Of a stretch of 64,000 bases of DNA, positions 1-11,200 are shown piece by piece. The notes below the pieces were generated by a model, which did no database searches, was not told where the DNA came from, and worked only from the letters and a program-made list of their open reading frames with translations. The translations under genes and the position numbers were made by a program. Positions within the stretch are counted from its first letter, which is position 1. Each line of letters begins with the position of its first letter. The stretch lies in the NCBI GenBank assembly GCA_914767885.1, contig CAJZBQ010000050.1, positions 434,001-498,000 of the forward strand, given 5' to 3'. Source of the stretch: Blepharisma stoltei. Taxonomy: Eukaryota > Ciliophora > Heterotrichea > Heterotrichida > Blepharismidae.

Positions 1-160
1 ACTTTTGAGTTGAAATTTATGGTGCTGCAGCTTGAAGAGCATTTTTTGATGTTTAGAACTTCTGAAAAATTATCTGCGTCTGTTAGAGTTTTGAGTGAAG
101 AGTTTTCAGCTGTTCCGTTAAAATCTGTCTTGCTAGAATTTGAGCTATAAAGATTAGAAT
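1..160 (-). CDS. possible 3' or internal fragment of an unidentified gene at the left edge
   Basis: One minus-strand frame stays open from about position 160 to the window edge and is rich in Ser, Thr and Asn. No family is recognised. The composition matches neighbouring coding DNA better than the GC-richer stretch that follows. It could be the end of a gene continuing to the left or chance open frame. Confidence 0.2.
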
Positions 161-540
161 CCGCCGTTCGTCGCTTGCGGTGTCAAGGCAGCAAATCACT
201 CCTTCAAGAAACCAAATTCCGCTGCAATGACCTCTACTGGCCTGCCACGCAGGGAGTCCTGCGGGTCCTTGGCAGTTAGACGATTCAAGAGCCATCGCTG
301 CTATGCGCCAAGCTTCTTCCTCCAAAAGAAGCTCCTTTCTCCAGAAGAAGCTCCTTTTCTCCTTTTCAGCAATCTACTACTCGATTTCTTTGGCGATCTG
401 CTCCATAATCATTGCTTGTCTAAAGTCTTCCGTTACTCCTTCTTCTCCAGCTTTCTCTACTTGCTGCCAGGTCTATTCACCCTTAGACCTTGCACAAGGA
501 TTGACTTTCTGGCTCTAAAATTCTTCTGACTAGTTCCCCG
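161..540. other. GC-richer unassigned stretch
   Basis: This block has higher GC than the coding DNA and resembles in texture the retroposon-like inserts elsewhere in the window. It contains a small local repeat around 318-360, where the motif AGAAGCTCCTTT recurs. No protein family is recognised in any frame. Confidence 0.3.
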
Positions 541-840
541 GGATGCAACTTCCAGTATCAGGCTTGTATATGTCGTCTTGCAGGCCTATGAGGAGTCTAC
601 ACTGCTCTGCTCTCTAGGTCTCTCACTAACCATACCCTTTCCAAGAATCACCTGAGCTAAAAACTCATATGTCCCAGGGTTGAATACCCTGAGGCAAAGA
701 AAAGCCTGCACCCGATATGCATGAAGGGTACCATATCTATTTCTCAGTTTGGTTTCTCCTCCTGGGTGTTCCCAGCAATTTGAGATAATTGTGCCAAGAT
801 GTCGGGAGATCGTCTCCGCCATATTAATGTGCATTATCTA
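541..840. repeat. dispersed repeat S2, copy 1
   Basis: Resembles 17385-17610 in the same order of blocks: a stretch with TATCTATTTCT, then a CTCCTCCT run, then a conserved end CTCCGCCATATTAATGT (781-840 here, about 17590-17608 there). Intervening sequence has diverged. The other copy sits inside the transporter gene within flanking 16-bp direct repeats, so this is probably a mobile, perhaps SINE-like, sequence. Confidence 0.55.
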
Positions 841-1132
841 TAAAAGATAATGATTTTTAGGCAAACTTTCTGTAATAATTAAAGTTCTCCCCAGCGGCGG
901 TTTATTAGACCTAGTTCTATTAAATTGGCTCAAAAACTGGGGATTGTTTCCTCCCTTGATTAAAGATCCTTTCATATTTAAAAATAGCAGTTATTTTCTT
1001 CTCAAAACATAAGCGCATTTCCAGGTATTTTTAATCCCAGTATCCTGCAATTTTCTTAAAATATTTACGTCTAAACTCCTAATAAGACCATAAAAAAAAT
1101 CCATTTCCTTGATCATTATTAATTTCTAACAT
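841..1132. other. spacer upstream of the CK1 gene
   Basis: AT-rich sequence between the S2 repeat and the kinase start codon. It must hold the kinase promoter, but no motif could be singled out. Confidence 0.4.
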
Positions 1133-2167
1133 ATGGAACTACGAGTCGGAGGCAAATACCGAGTTGGCAGGAAAATTGGCAGTGGCTCATTCGGTCAAAT
1201 TTATTTGGGCGCAAATATCCAAACAAACGAAGAAATCGCGATAAAGCTAGAGAAAAATAATACCAGACATCCCCAACTCCAATTCGAATCTCGCATCTAT
1301 AGAATCTTGCAAGGCGGGCAAGGAATCCCTATGATCCATTGATATGGAGTAGAAGGCGATTATAACGTGCTGGTGATGGATTTACTAGGACCTTCGCTAG
1401 AAGATCTCCTCAAATTTTGTGGACAAAGGTTTTCTGTTAAAACAACCCTTGTCTTGGCAGAACAGATCATTTCCAGACTTGAATTCATGCACGAAAAAAA
1501 TCTAATCCACCGTGACGTCAAGCCTGACAACTTTTTGATCGGGTTGCGGAGAAATGAAAGCCAAATTTATGCAATTGATTTTGGCCTCGCAAAACAGTAT
1601 CGGGATCCCAGAACGAATCAGCATATTCCGTACAAAGAAGGGAAAAGCTTAACTGGGACAGCCCGATATGCGTCTATTTTTACTCATATGGGCATAGAAC
1701 AGTCAAGAAGAGATGATCTTGAAGGACTCGGGTATGTTTTGATGTATTTTTTAAGAGGAAGTCTGCCATGGCAAGGGCTCCAAGGGAACAATAGAAAAGA
1801 AAAATACAGAAATATTATGGATAGGAAAATAAATACACCTGTAGAAGTCCTTTGTGAAGGCTTCCCTGTTGAGTTTGTGAACTTTATCAATTATGCGAGG
1901 GCTTTGAGGTTTGACGAAAGGCCAGATTATGGGTATTTAAAAAGGCTATTTAAAGATGAATTTATGAGGCAAAATTATCAACAGGATTTTCTGTTTGATT
2001 GACAGCTGGTGAAAAGAAAACAAGAAACACAAAAATCACCGGAAGGACAGGAGGGACAGGAGGCTAGAAACCAAATACAAAAGTCACCAATTCGAGGATC
2101 ACCAATGGGGAATAGGGGCGCGACTTTTGCAACAGCAAATGGTAGACAAGCTTTAAGGAGATTATAA
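1133..2167 (+). CDS. casein kinase 1 family protein kinase
   Basis: A Ser/Thr kinase of the CK1 family, 344 aa. The glycine-rich loop GSGSFG is at residues 16-21, the ATP lysine at K38 (AIKLEK), the catalytic HRD at 126-128 ([10 protein letters not shown]), and DFG at 149-151 ([10 protein letters not shown]). The CK1 signature (GTARYAS, then [22 protein letters not shown]) follows, where other kinases have APE. Two in-frame TGA codons, at 1340-1342 and 2000-2002, must be Trp; the first falls exactly on the conserved Trp of the CK1 stretch [13 protein letters not shown]. After about residue 290 there is a short basic, Gln/Ser-rich tail ending at TAA. No intron or IES is needed. It is convergent with the TRRAP gene, with 74 bp between the stop codons. 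Confidence 0.95.
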
Positions 2168-2241
2168 CCCGTGAAATTATAATATTTTAAATAGATTATT
2201 TTTTATATAAAAAGCTAGATCAGCACTTGTATTAATTTATT

Positions 2242-5200
2242 CTAAAACCATTTAAGTGACGAAGCACTGATTGGTTCTTGTATTGACATTTCTAATTTTT
2301 GATGGATATTTTGTACATCAATATTTTCTTCGATTATTGACATTATTTTAGTCATATCGGCTTCTCCTTCATCTCTTATCCCTCACTAGATTAGCAAGCA
2401 AAAATTCTTGTTTATTCGCAAAGGGTAGTTAGTTTTGTTGTTATTAAATAAGCTAAATTTGTAAATATCTAAATAAAAAATCAATTTAATTTATAAAATT
2501 TATGGTTTAAAATTTTAAATATAATTTGCTTGAGTTTATCATTATACCATTAATTTATATATGCACTTTAATATAGTGCAAAAACCTTTATACTGGTCGA
2601 CCAGTATAAATGTTTTTGCACTATCTAAAAGTACATATTTTATATATTTCGGAAAAAAGTCATATTAAAAAATTTTTGCTCGCTAATCAAATGGCTATTT
2701 TTCCATATAGGGGTTTTCTAGTAGGTTTGCTTGATAAGAGTGGTGGAATTAGTATATAGTATAGCAATGGCTCTATTTGAGATTTTTGCTTAAGTATCAG
2801 CTTCATTGAATTGGAAATCACTGCAGGCATCAAACCTTTGATTCCAGCTTCACCAATTAAATATTTGATATTCGGCGTTAGGCGGACTCCAATAGTACCT
2901 TCATAGTTTGAAATTAAAGGAAGATCAGAAAACCCTAGCTCTAAAGTACCAGATGTCTTAGAGATCCAGAGCCTAGTCAATAGCTGCTGATTTATTGGGA
3001 TTTCTAAAAGCTCAGCTAGAACATAAAATAATCCCCATTGTGCAGTAAATTGTTTTGAAAAGACTGCAAACCTGTCAGGAGACTGCAAGCACCTTTGTAT
3101 ATATGAGCTAAACAAATGTTCAGGCACAATTTCATCATTATCTTCAAATATCCAAAAATCAGGGTCGTTTCCTGTTTCATCTACCGTTAAATTATAAATT
3201 TCATTCAAAGATATAGAGCCTGACCTCATTTCTACTAGCGAATGCCTTGAGTCTATTGGGACTTGCTCTTGTATGTCAAAGTTTGACCCCTGTATCCTGT
3301 GACTAATTTTATGTCCATGCACAATAAAGCAGTGATTTAAATTTTTCATTATTTGTGTCAGCCTATAAGAACTATGTGAAAACGGTGCATTTACAGCAAC
3401 CATAAAAGTATAATCTTTTCCATTAGACCCTCTTATAGTCAAAGCTCTGTTGCTGTTTTTTCCTCTAATAGGGACTATTTTTGGCAAAAATCTTTCCAAA
3501 ATGACTTTTTCAGTCCCAGGGATTTCTATTTCTTTTGAATAAAATGTGCTGAGGTCTATGCACTCTTGGTCCAAATATTTCAGATCATTTAGTTTAATTT
3601 CTTGTGATAGCCTGTCTTTCCATTTTTTCAGGTTTAGCTGGATTTGTCTGAGATTTCCATAGATATTTTCATTGAAATCATTCATGAAGTCTTCATGGTA
3701 TTTTTCAATAAATTCGACATTATCATCTCTATTGAAAAACTTGTCATCAATTGACTCAAAAGTTTCTTGGACGTGCTCCTCAGTGATTTCTTCGTTGGTG
3801 ATAAAGGTAAGCTGAAGAAGATTGGAAATGGTGTTGTAGAAATCTTCTTCTATAGAAACTTTTAGGTTTTGTGATAAGTTTTGACAGAGGATTTCTAAGG
3901 TTTGGATTAGGATAGGATGCTTCTTGCGAAGCTCTCCCATAAGCAGCTGAGGATAGCGGAGTTTTTCATTGAGAACTTCTGTAGGGGAGCTCGCATATTG
4001 GTCGTTAATTTCTAAAATGAGACTTCTGAGGTGATAGAAGAGCGATTGAGGCTTTTGAGTTGCAATCTTAATGAGCAGCTTGTAAATAGCGTCAGAATTA
4101 GGCCTACCGAGGCTGGATAATAGTTGAGGAATCCAATTAGCCATAAGACTTAAAGAAATCCTGTCTGAAAACTCTTCAAATGAGCTAGGACTGTCACAAT
4201 TTTCTAATAAAAGCAGTATTTTTGGAATATAAAGACGATATTTCTGCAAATTTGACTGTATTCCTAATAAATAAGCTACCATTGCTTGAGTCGCCATTTC
4301 TGGTGATCTATTCTCTTCATAGTCCTTGGATATTAAATGTGCCCAGCTGAGCCAATTTTTCATAATTTTTGGACTCGTGGCTGCTGCATTGCTAAAGCAG
4401 TTCTTTGATTTTTCTTCATCATTAATCCTTGAATATATGATTCCTTTTAGCCTCTTAAACTCACTTATTTTAGTTGGGTCGATATTGGTATTTTCCTGTG
4501 AGTAAAATCTTGCTAAATTAAGAGCTCCTTCATAATACTCAGTTGACATACAGAGTTTTATTTTTTCTTTAGCAATAAGGAACATCTCTGATTGGGATTC
4601 TTCATTTGTTAAATTTTCGAGGATGCTGGCTGCTTTACTATAGATTCCAGCCTTTCTGCACAGCTTTGCGTGTGTCACATCAGTCCAGGTTGAGTCTTGC
4701 AAATTGCCAATTTCTGAAGCACTTATGTAGTTAGGATTTTTTTGTGCAATAATTCCCATGTGTTTGAAAAACACTTTTCTTGTTTTTAATATTGAACCCC
4801 ACATTCTTGGGCCGTCTTGAGGGCTGATTTTTCTCCTTCTTCACTTATTGATGCTTTCTACCAAGTCAATTGGTGTTTTATTAGCTGACAAATGGTCTTC
4901 CATGGCTTTTAGCATAACCAATCCTTCATAGAATTCATATTTTAGCTCTAATTGTTGCATTATTGGTATATGCGCTGCGGATGGGTACTTTGGTATAGCT
5001 GCCCATTCTTGCAACAGCCCCATAGTTCCGAATTCATTTTTCTTTTCTAATTCTCTGATAGAATTATTATCATCTGAGCTTTGAGCTAAATCAGCTACAC
5101 AGAAATAGTAGATGCATGTAGGATGGAACGAAATATTGAGTTTATGGCAAAGCGATTTCATCTTGCCAAACTCGTCACTCTGCCAATAGCTTTCAACCAG

Positions 5201-8200
5201 TGACAAATCCTGCCTAGGCTCTCCATACTCTACAAGTGTGGTCCAATCGCCAAGCCTTTCTACACTTTCCCTTCAGGAATTTTCCAAAATATCAACATCT
5301 TCAGTCTCGCCTGATCCCAAAATTCTTTCAAACTCCGTACGAGCTTTGTCCCAGTCTGCAACTAAAAAGGTGTTTAATGATAATTTTGTGGTCTCATTGC
5401 CTGCTCGGATCATTTTCCAGCCGATTTCAAGCTCCCTTTCACTGAGTCTATGGTAGAGATTTTCAAGTAAATAGATGTATTTATCGGACTCTGGGAGATA
5501 CTTTGTATAAGCCTGAAGCAAAGGAATAGCAATGTTCCATGAGTTGTGGGCAGTTGCTAAGAAGTGAATAATTTCTGGCCTGATTATGGGGAGTGGGTAG
5601 CATGATGAGACAGCTGTAAGAATTGTTTTAGCAGAGTTGTGGTATACTGGTTCTGGAGCCAGCCTGTTAGTTAATAAATTTTCTATTGAATATGTCAGAG
5701 CTGTTTGTTGGGTTTTATTGAAAGACTCCCATAACTGTGGGAACAGATAAGTAAACAAATAATGAGAAATCGGTAAATTCAATAGCTGTCGCAGCGGCGC
5801 AATCAAGTCTTTAGCATATTTCACTTTTTTATGAGTAATGTACCATACATGCTGCCTCAAAAACTCCGCAATATCTCTGTCCATCCCCCAGTCGGCTTCT
5901 TCTTCCATTTCGTCATCTTCTACTACCACACTTTCTTCAAGTGCTCCCAAAATGATGTCAATTGAAGCTTTGGTCCATGCCTTCGACTCACTGCAGTCTT
6001 GCTGCTCAAATGCAAACTGTAAGCGCCTCCATATAGAAGTCCCAATCATCTGCTTTAATAAATTGTTGAAGGCTGACTTCATCTCATGACTTGGATCTTT
6101 TAAGAGATACTGCAAAACTGCTTTACAAAGCGCTATACGAGGCTCATATACAGAGGATTCTGCAGATAAAACACGAAGACTTAGCTGGAGAGGCGCTGAA
6201 GCGTTCTGGATTTCTAGCTTAGGAGATGAGAAAAGCTTCAAAAGCATTGAGCATTGGTCTTTTATAGTTAGTTGAGAATCTTCAGGGCATTGAGTTATCC
6301 AGACTTCCATAAGGCTGCAAGCTTCAAGCATGATTTTGGGGTCAGTGCTGCCTTCAAATATGATAATTATAATATTTTTTAGTGCACGCTTGTTCTCGTC
6401 TGCAAGAAGAGTAATATTGTTTTGAATTATTTTGAGGGATGTAAGAAGGGCATCAAATTTATTTTCCTTGCCAATTGTGTCTTGGAAAAGCTCTTTTACG
6501 AGGGTTGTTGTCATCTGCAATAGACCTTTCATATGGTTCGTCACATCTTTTGGAGAAAAGTCTGCAACTACTGCGAGTAGCTTTACGGTCCACAAGTAAT
6601 TTTGTTGGGAAGTATCTGCGAAAGAAGCTTCTAAAATTTCATTTAGTTGTCCTTTTAAGTCTGAAGCTCTTGAGTTTAGTAGCAATTCAATAATATCGCA
6701 AAGTGTTTTTATAAGTGGTGGACTTTCTGTAATTTTTACTTGTAAAGCTAGATATTTTGTTAATTCTGGGTACTGCACAATAGCCATCCTTGTGTTATGT
6801 TCTGATAATATTTTGACAATATTTAAGCTTCTCTCTAATAATTTCTTCAATGCATCAGCAGAAGACCCTCTTTGTTGATGCTGCTGTACTAAATTCACAC
6901 ATTTCTTCAGAGCTTCTGTCCAGTTTTTAGCTTTAAATGTAACCTCTCCCCAGAGCCTCAAAGCATTTTTCATGTTATTGATGCATCTTACACTTAAAAA
7001 GTTCATTTGCTCAAATGTTCTTTGTGGAGTTCTGCTTATATACAATGCTGGAGCTTGGCCAAATCTTGCGAAAAAGTTGATAAGCATTTCTTTATGTGGA
7101 GCAGTTATATAAGAATCTCCTATTTCCTTAGCGTGTCTATCAGACCAATCAATCATGACTGCAGTTAAATCTAGTAGTGTCTTTTTCGCGTTATAATTTG
7201 AGTGAAGCCCTAACTTTCCCATTTGGCTAGTGGGCAAAACAACCTTGCTAGCTAATCAATTAGATAAATTATTTTTCTTCTGAGTTTAAATAAAATTCTA
7301 TAAAAATAAAAACTTTCATCGAATTTTAAAGGAAAATCTAATTTAATTTATTGTTAATATTTAAGGATATAAGCAGATTAAATTTAATAGAGCTGGAGAT
7401 CTAATTATTATAACCATTAATTTTATCAAAATATTTTATTAAAAATCTTTTCCTTCATAGTCAAGGATTAATTGTCCCAAAATAGGATCTTTCTAATTGT
7501 TTTGGGTTGTTAACCAAGAGGAGAAGTAGGCCTAAGTGATTGATTCAGTTCAAAAAATGGCTTGTAAGGCCTTCTCTAATATAATAAAAGACATGGGCAT
7601 TTTTTATTATAATATCAATCACATGCATCATAGATTGAAATTGTCGAGTTTCTTGCAGCAAATTTTTCCTTACAAATTCTAAAATTATTAATATGGGGTT
7701 GTAGCAAAGCATGTCCTTGCCGACGACCCACCACTTTGGACGCCAAAATGCCTTTATAGCAAGGTTCAGACCCTTTAATCCTAATCTGTAGCTTGCTTAG
7801 AGCGGCTGTATGGGGTGAGTAAACTTTAGTAGTAAGCAGATGGCTATTTCAGTCCAGATATTAGCTATTCGGATGGGTTTTTGGGTCACGGATTTCTTTT
7901 CCCTGCTGGCTCCGGAGGGCTGTCGTTCTTTTTCTTTGGGTGTCAATTCCCTCAAGGTGGCCTACAGAAGGCATCGGGCTAGCCTTTGTCTCCATAGGCA
8001 CTCAAAGACGTGAACAAGAAGAGAAGTCCCCTAATTTGTCAAGACTCAGGGATATCGATGCAAGGCTAGATTCCGGAGTAGACCGCTGCTGAGACAGCTG
8101 GACTCATTCGCAAAGCAGATTCCGGTTGCCATAAGCTTGCGAAGCCATCAAATCTGGAAGACTTTAAGCCCTTTAAGCTAAGTTACAAATTCTGTAAGAT

Positions 8201-11200
8201 ATTCACGAAGACGGGACTCTTTAAATAGGTTTATAAGCTTTTCTGAAAGATAAGTGAATGCTTGCTGAGAAGACTGAGCTAGCTCGCTATGGTGAGCTTT
8301 TAATAGAGCACCTAAAAGCTGAACTGTCAAAGTATCCGGAAGATTATAAATATTAATAAATCTTGCAACATTTACATAAGCACTTCCTTTGATAAACGGG
8401 TTTTCAGATTTTATCATTCCCCAGCAGAATTTTATAAGCTCTTTTCTATGTGGGAAAAATTCTTGGTTTAGGTTTTCTATAAAGAGTGACCCTAAATTCA
8501 TCAATTGGACACAGCAGGTATTTGAAATATCATTTAGGTGTTTTCTTATAAGTTTTATTGTTGAGACTTGCAGAGATTTTGTTAAAATAGTTTTTCCATT
8601 TTCCTGCTTAAAAGTTTCAGACAAGAAAGGAATTGTGAAGAATTCAAGGACTTTTGACTTTTGCTGAGAATGGACTTGGGGGTCATGCAAAAACTGCATC
8701 AGCTTTTTCAAGGTTTTATATTTTTCTTCTAAAGTTAATATAGATGGGAGTTCCTTTTGCAAGAAATCAGACAGGAAGTCGGTATTCCATATTTGTTTTC
8801 TGCCAAAAGCTAATGGGATTTCAAATAGAATCTGCTTGATTCCGTCTTTGTGGTTATATCTGATAAAGCTAACAAAGGCTTTTATCATGTATTTCTCAAT
8901 GTAGCCTTTTTCAATAATTAGTGCCTCGTTTTGGATTTCTTGGTCTATCATTGATTTCCATACTTTATACAAAGCATCAATTAAATCTTGCTTTGAGCTT
9001 ATTCATCTCGGCATATACTTCACAAGACAATTAAGCATTTTCAGCCCTTCAGACAGAAATTCAGGACTCCCAGTACTGAAAAATTTGTCTCTTAAAGTGG
9101 CCTGATACCTTTGTGCTATGCATTCACGTAGAGGGTATCCAGCTGGATGTCCTAGAAGCCCAATGAAATAGTTGAGAAGTCTTTTTTCTGTGAATTTATC
9201 CTCAAAGAAAAATTTCAGTGTTTCATTAGGGAATCTTGATAGGTACCTGATTAATGGAACTGTGAAATAAGAATTTAAAAATCCTTGTAAAGAGTTTTTC
9301 TGAAGACTTTCTTCTGATTTAATAAAGCCTGTAATAACTGGAGTAAGTATTTCAACTGCACAGCTGGGCATTAAATGGAAAAGATTTGCGATAGCTGGTA
9401 CCAAAGGAATTAAAGGACGAGCGTTGTGGTCACTGCAAATATCTGTCAAATGATGGAGAAGCCTGTCACCTAAGTTCGTATTGAAACAATTAGAAATTAC
9501 TTCTAAAAGTCTTGAAAAATTCTGTAATCGGGGCAAGCTAGGCAAGTTGGAATTTTTCGCTAAATCTAGTAAAATTGGCCTCAAGCAAGCAATAAATATG
9601 GCGTATCAGTGCTTCGCCGACTTCTGTCGAGCACGTATTTAATTATATTCCGCAAGGTTTTGCCAGCATAGAAATGGATAGCAATACTAGGTAAGCAATT
9701 CTGGCAATGTACAGAGCCTTGCCCTAGTCTGCTTTCAGGTTTTTATTTTACCTACCTCCAGGGAAAGCGAGAGTTCTGAGTTTAAAAGGGAAAGCCCAAT
9801 AAAGTCTATAGGTAATTCCTAGAATAATCGAGCAGCTTCTATCGTGAAAATGGGAGTTAAGCTCCAGGTTTTTAATTTTTTCCTCTCTTCTGATAGTCCC
9901 ATTTTTTTGGGATTTTTGTGTGGTCAACCTTTATTTAACCCAAGCAGCATGCTGCAGAAGTCCATAGCCTTTCCACTCAACACTGAAGTTGACAAAGCAA
10001 GAAGCAGACGGAGACACAGAACCCTGCTTCACAGGTGTCATAACGTCAGAATGTGGAGAAGAGGAAAGTATTGCCTAAAGCTGTAGCTCACCCGGTAGAC
10101 ATCTAACTCGAAGAAGTTATCCCTGTCGATGTAGCAAAGAGGGGATCTTTGGTGACTGCATTAACAATAGGCAGCATCCAAGTCTGCAATAAGTTTAAGT
10201 TTAGGACCTCAAACAAGCTTTTAGTTCATCTTGTGGAAGGATATGCCTACTATTTTCTTCCCTTTCCAGCAAGCTGATAATCCCTTCTTTGACTATATCA
10301 ATCACTCTTTGGTCATTATGCTGACTCATAGCTCTCAAAAACTTAAAAGTTATCTTATACCTCATTTTTTCATATTTTTCATCTTTTTGCCTGATGAAGG
10401 CCCACATTTCTTCATTTTTCAATATAGTTTTCATGCATTCATACGCAGCAATCTTTTCATTTAACACCAAATCTGGGCTTTCATCTTTAGTTTTGTCCTT
10501 TTTCGGCTCTTTTTCTAAGAAATCGTCCGCTCTTTCAACGAGTGTAAGGATGAAATTGTAAATGACTTGGTTCCCATCTTGCGATATCTTAATAATTCCT
10601 TTTTTCAAGCAGAATGTAAAGGCTTCTAATATAAGAGTTCTTACACTCACATGAGCAGTTTTTATGTTTTGCAGGAAAATCACATCAATTAATTGCTGTT
10701 GTAGAGAAATTTCAGGCTTATAAGGGCATAAGTTTGACGATAATGCGTTATGGATTTTTCCAATGTCTTCGACATAATTGTTATCATCAATAAGCTGCCT
10801 TGCGATTTGCCTTAGAATTGGGGATCTTGAGAGCAAAGCTGATACAAGTTCTGTGACTATTGTTTCTTTTGAGCAATGAGTTGATGCCAAATTGAAAAGT
10901 TTGACGGATTCATCAGTGATTTGTGACTTGAAGTTTGAGGGGAAGCTCTGCAAAATATGTAAAGAAGTCTTCAGTATTAAAGTTGCGTGTGCTTGAATCA
11001 GCTGATGAGGGAACTTAGAAAACAGCCTACAAAGTCCTCCACAAGCTCCAACTTGCATGGTTCACTCCTGCTTATAACAAGTCCTTATGAGAACAAGCAG
11101 AACTTGTTTTACAGACTCACTTCTGCTCAGTGCTGCTTCATCTTTATGCAGTAATTTTCCAATTGTGTTTAAAATATTTGTCAGTCCTCTCAGTGATGCC

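Noticed and set aside
2690-4804. Active PI3K-like protein kinase at the TRRAP C-terminus.
   Set aside because: The lysine, DxxxxN and DFG positions are not conserved, as in known TRRAP/Tra1 pseudokinases.
9580-10218. Excision of the TRRAP insert at the 12-bp direct repeat itself.
   Set aside because: It gives an in-frame product, but one codon short between DEL and ACLRP relative to the TA joint; the TA joint matches all other IESs.
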